Shown piece by piece: positions 63,804-64,000 of a stretch of 64,000 nucleotides of DNA. The notes below the pieces were generated by a model, which was not told where the DNA came from, made no database searches, and was given only the letters and a program-made list of their open reading frames with translations. Each line of letters starts with the position of its first letter. Position 1 is the first letter of the stretch. Position numbers and translations under genes: made by a program. This DNA comes from a virus, in the IMG/VR virus record IMGVR_UViG_3300044839_000009, positions 23,407 through 87,406 of that record, one strand, 5' to 3'.

Positions 63804-64000
63804 CACGCACCGCCGATCTGGCCCTGCGCGGGCACCATCGGGATAGCGACAGGGCCAGCCCAGTTGGCGCTGACGTCCCGGCCAAGCCGATCGACGATGC
63901 GAAGTTCGCCGTGGGCTACCTGGTGCAACAGCCCCTGCGCCGTGAGCGGACGGGATTCGACGACGTCGCATGCTTCGCACGGGAATTCGTCATCGGCAGC
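63800..64000 (-). CDS. partial CDS at the right edge
   Basis: 66 codons open to the edge, ending in IGGAW; contains EFPCEACDVVESRPLTAQGL. N-terminus lies outside the window. Unknown, probable zinc motif. Confidence 0.5.
   Translation of the reverse strand, partial: AADDEFPCEACDVVESRPLTAQGLLHQVAHGELRIVDRLGRDVSANWAGPVAIPMVPAQGQIGGAW

Overview
The window reads as part of the genome of a temperate or plasmid-like siphovirus of a high-GC actinomycete, most probably Streptomyces. The evidence for the host group is the very high GC content, GTG starts, leaderless or short-leader promoters, two WhiB-like proteins and several Streptomyces-type domains (DUF6221-, DUF6907-, DUF6011- and DUF4236-like). 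No rRNA, host housekeeping gene, integrase, lysis cassette, DNA polymerase or helicase was recognised. The tape measure gene is cut at the left edge and another gene at the right edge, so the genome continues on both sides. All family names come from reading the translations; no database search was run.

Region 1 (1-21 kb, minus strand, transcribed right to left) is the virion module: tail fibres, small and large terminase, portal, MuF-like protein, protease with a nested scaffold, major capsid protein, connector and terminator proteins, major tail protein, a frameshifted tail-chaperone pair, and the tape measure protein. Strong hairpins follow the capsid and tail-tube genes. A lipoprotein gene with its own promoter is inserted antisense next to the tape measure gene.

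Region 2 (20-25 kb) holds small, mostly zinc-finger-like genes, two adjacent aberrant tRNA-shaped elements, an excisionase-like HTH gene and a cluster of DUF6221-like genes.

Region 3 (25-38.5 kb) looks like the transfer module of a Streptomyces conjugative plasmid or AICE inside a phage genome. It has an FtsK/TraB-type ATPase, SpdB-like membrane proteins, a DUF4236 protein, a ParB-like domain protein, an Xis-like HTH, a UTRA-only protein, a GntR-UTRA regulator and a GIY-YIG/GntR-HTH fusion. Twelve GTCTA/TAGAC boxes spaced at 11 bp lie directly at the 3' end of the TraB-like gene. A 22-bp promoter/operator sequence is repeated exactly in front of the transfer operon and in front of the fusion gene. 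Plus-strand genes with winged-helix, J-domain-like and DUF6907-like products follow.

Region 4 (38.5-64 kb, mostly minus strand) is a tightly packed early/accessory region in which most genes overlap by ATGA, GTGA or TGATG. It encodes an RNA ligase, two WhiB-like proteins, a second GIY-YIG/HTH protein, a 5-cytosine methyltransferase next to a PAPS-reductase-like protein, a replisome-organiser-like protein, HNH proteins, a solo Phd-like antitoxin, a SLOG protein, a DEDDh exonuclease and a RecT/Bet annealing protein. Replication and recombination probably rely on the host polymerase together with the phage organiser, exonuclease and annealase.
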